A DNA stretch of 64,000 nt from MVRE01 sp015660965 (lineage in GTDB: Archaea > Halobacteriota > Methanomicrobia > Methanomicrobiales > Methanospirillaceae), in contig JBEKCC010000001.1 in assembly GCA_050015095.1 (NCBI GenBank), positions 434,001 through 498,000 of the forward strand. The letters are read 5' to 3'. The position numbers and the translations under genes were made by a program. Positions 63,254 to 64,000 of this stretch are shown here, piece after piece. Numbering within the stretch: the first letter of the stretch is position 1; each line of letters starts with the position of its first letter. Below the pieces are notes generated by a model. That model was given only the letters and a program-made list of their open reading frames with translations. It had not been told where the DNA came from and searched no databases.

Positions 63254-64000
63254 TTAGATTGAAATCAGCTTATATTTGCTAGAGCCCATTTCTAGCTCCT
63301 CAGCATATTGAATTTGTCGGAACCCATTAGTCTCTTCCCAAGTTCCTCTAAACTTATCCTGCCCTTTTTTATGAAACTTGTGAAGCATTGTGTCAGTAAA
63401 CCCTATTTGTGAGTTAACAAGATCGAAACTTGCTGCATCAATTGCAACAGGATCGGTGGAGGCAAGGATACCGATATCAGGTACTATTACTGCATCACTC
63501 CAAGGAACACAATCGCAGTCAGGAGTTATCCGAGTAAGGAAATTGATATAACCCACTTTTCCTTGTTTACTTTGGATCGCCCCGTAGGCATATTCAACTA
63601 ATCGTTCAATGAATACAGGGATCTCAGTTGCCCAGTTAATATCTATTGCATGCTGTGGGCAGATGGTCATACACTCAAAGCATCCAATGCAAAGATTTCG
63701 ATTAATCCTTGATTTCTTTTTTATAAGTTTGATTGCCGATTTAGGGCATACATACACGCATTTACCACACCCAATGCATCGATCTTTTATTGAGAAGGGG
63801 CGTGCATCGTGCTGATCTCTCTTACCTTTTGGAGGTGCACAACCCATTGCAAGATTTTTGAGAGCCCCCCCAAAACCTGATACCATGTGGGCTTTAAAAT
63901 GCGTCAATACTATCATGCTGTCAGCTGCGACAATGTCTCCAGCAATAAACACATGCTTAAAGTGTTTTTTATTAATCGTGACTTTAGCAATATTCATACC
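63254..64000 (-). CDS. DUF362-type protein with two ferredoxin clusters (5' end outside window)
   Basis: C-terminal 248 residues or so of a DUF362 protein. The family part is MIVLTHFKAHMVSGFGGALKNLAMG. A dicluster ferredoxin follows (CIGCGKCVYVCP and CIGCFECMTICP), then a second DUF362 portion with DPVAIDAASFDLVN. It would be an electron-transfer or metal-linked protein of the cytoplasm; the true function of the family is not settled. The reading frame is open to the window edge, so an ATG at 63997 is probably internal and not the start. Confidence 0.85.
   Translation of the reverse strand, partial: GMNIAKVTINKKHFKHVFIAGDIVAADSMIVLTHFKAHMVSGFGGALKNLAMGCAPPKGKRDQHDARPFSIKDRCIGCGKCVYVCPKSAIKLIKKKSRINRNLCIGCFECMTICPQHAIDINWATEIPVFIERLVEYAYGAIQSKQGKVGYINFLTRITPDCDCVPWSDAVIVPDIGILASTDPVAIDAASFDLVNSQIGFTDTMLHKFHKKGQDKFRGTWEETNGFRQIQYAEELEMGSSKYKLISI

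Noticed and set aside
1..64000. CRISPR arrays, rRNA and tRNA genes
   Set aside because: No regularly spaced repeats and no convincing T-arm or acceptor patterns were seen by eye; a covariance-model scan would settle the tRNA question.

Overview
The window reads as chromosomal DNA of a methanogenic euryarchaeon, most likely a member of the Methanomicrobiales. Support comes from an MfnB-type methanofuran gene, archaeal-type split glutamate synthase, topoisomerase VI, archaeal ThpR and CCA-adding enzyme, an F420-hydrogenase beta-type protein, an archaeal YchF-like GTPase, TATA-box promoters and several apparently leaderless genes. The order-level assignment is inference. No rRNA, tRNA or CRISPR array was seen.

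Region 1 (1-22.5 kb) is an accessory surface-glycan locus. It holds a broken sugar O-methyltransferase and a surface-carbohydrate gene on the minus strand, frameshifted at a ten-A tract. A plus-strand run (2995-9326) follows: D-2-hydroxyacid dehydrogenase, epimerase, zinc-ribbon methyltransferase, Gfo/Idh/MocA dehydrogenase, second epimerase, NeuA-like cytidylyltransferase and SDR. Then come an AT-rich methyltransferase, two cobalamin-binding radical SAM proteins, an intact paralogue of the broken methyltransferase, IS256-type debris joined to an acetyltransferase tail, a flippase, HAD phosphatase, cyclase-family protein, GT4 glycosyltransferase, LegB-like dehydratase, sugar nucleotidyltransferase and a last epimerase. 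Together they could build, activate, modify, assemble and export an unusual surface glycan.

Region 2 (22.5-50 kb) is mostly housekeeping. It has the hisS-top6B-top6A operon, larB-nadM (overlapping stop and start), a coiled-coil protein, an antitoxin-like small gene with a palindromic operator, a phosphoesterase, a YchF-type GTPase, a lone pyruvate-kinase C-terminal domain, membrane proteins, valS, tmk, a HisA-like gene divergent from mfnB-guaB, a MazF-like toxin, an ArsR-Hsp20-like pair, a class III ribonucleotide reductase with its NrdH-type redoxin, and thpR-cca.

Region 3 (50-64 kb) is a nitrogen-assimilation island: an FrhB-like protein, the three glutamate synthase pieces, two different glutamine synthetases, amt and glnK. 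Sites resembling the NrpR operator (GGAA-N6-TTCC) lie just downstream of the TATA boxes of amt and of the first glnA. The window ends with a nuclease-like unknown protein, a stand-alone FMN glutamate-synthase domain protein and a partial DUF362 ferredoxin-type protein.

Points most worth a second look: the A10 frameshift in the surface-carbohydrate gene; the RNR large subunit with no visible C-terminal zinc site or glycyl-radical motif; the possible F420-linked glutamate synthase; the coupled larB-nadM pair; and the HisA-like gene beside mfnB.
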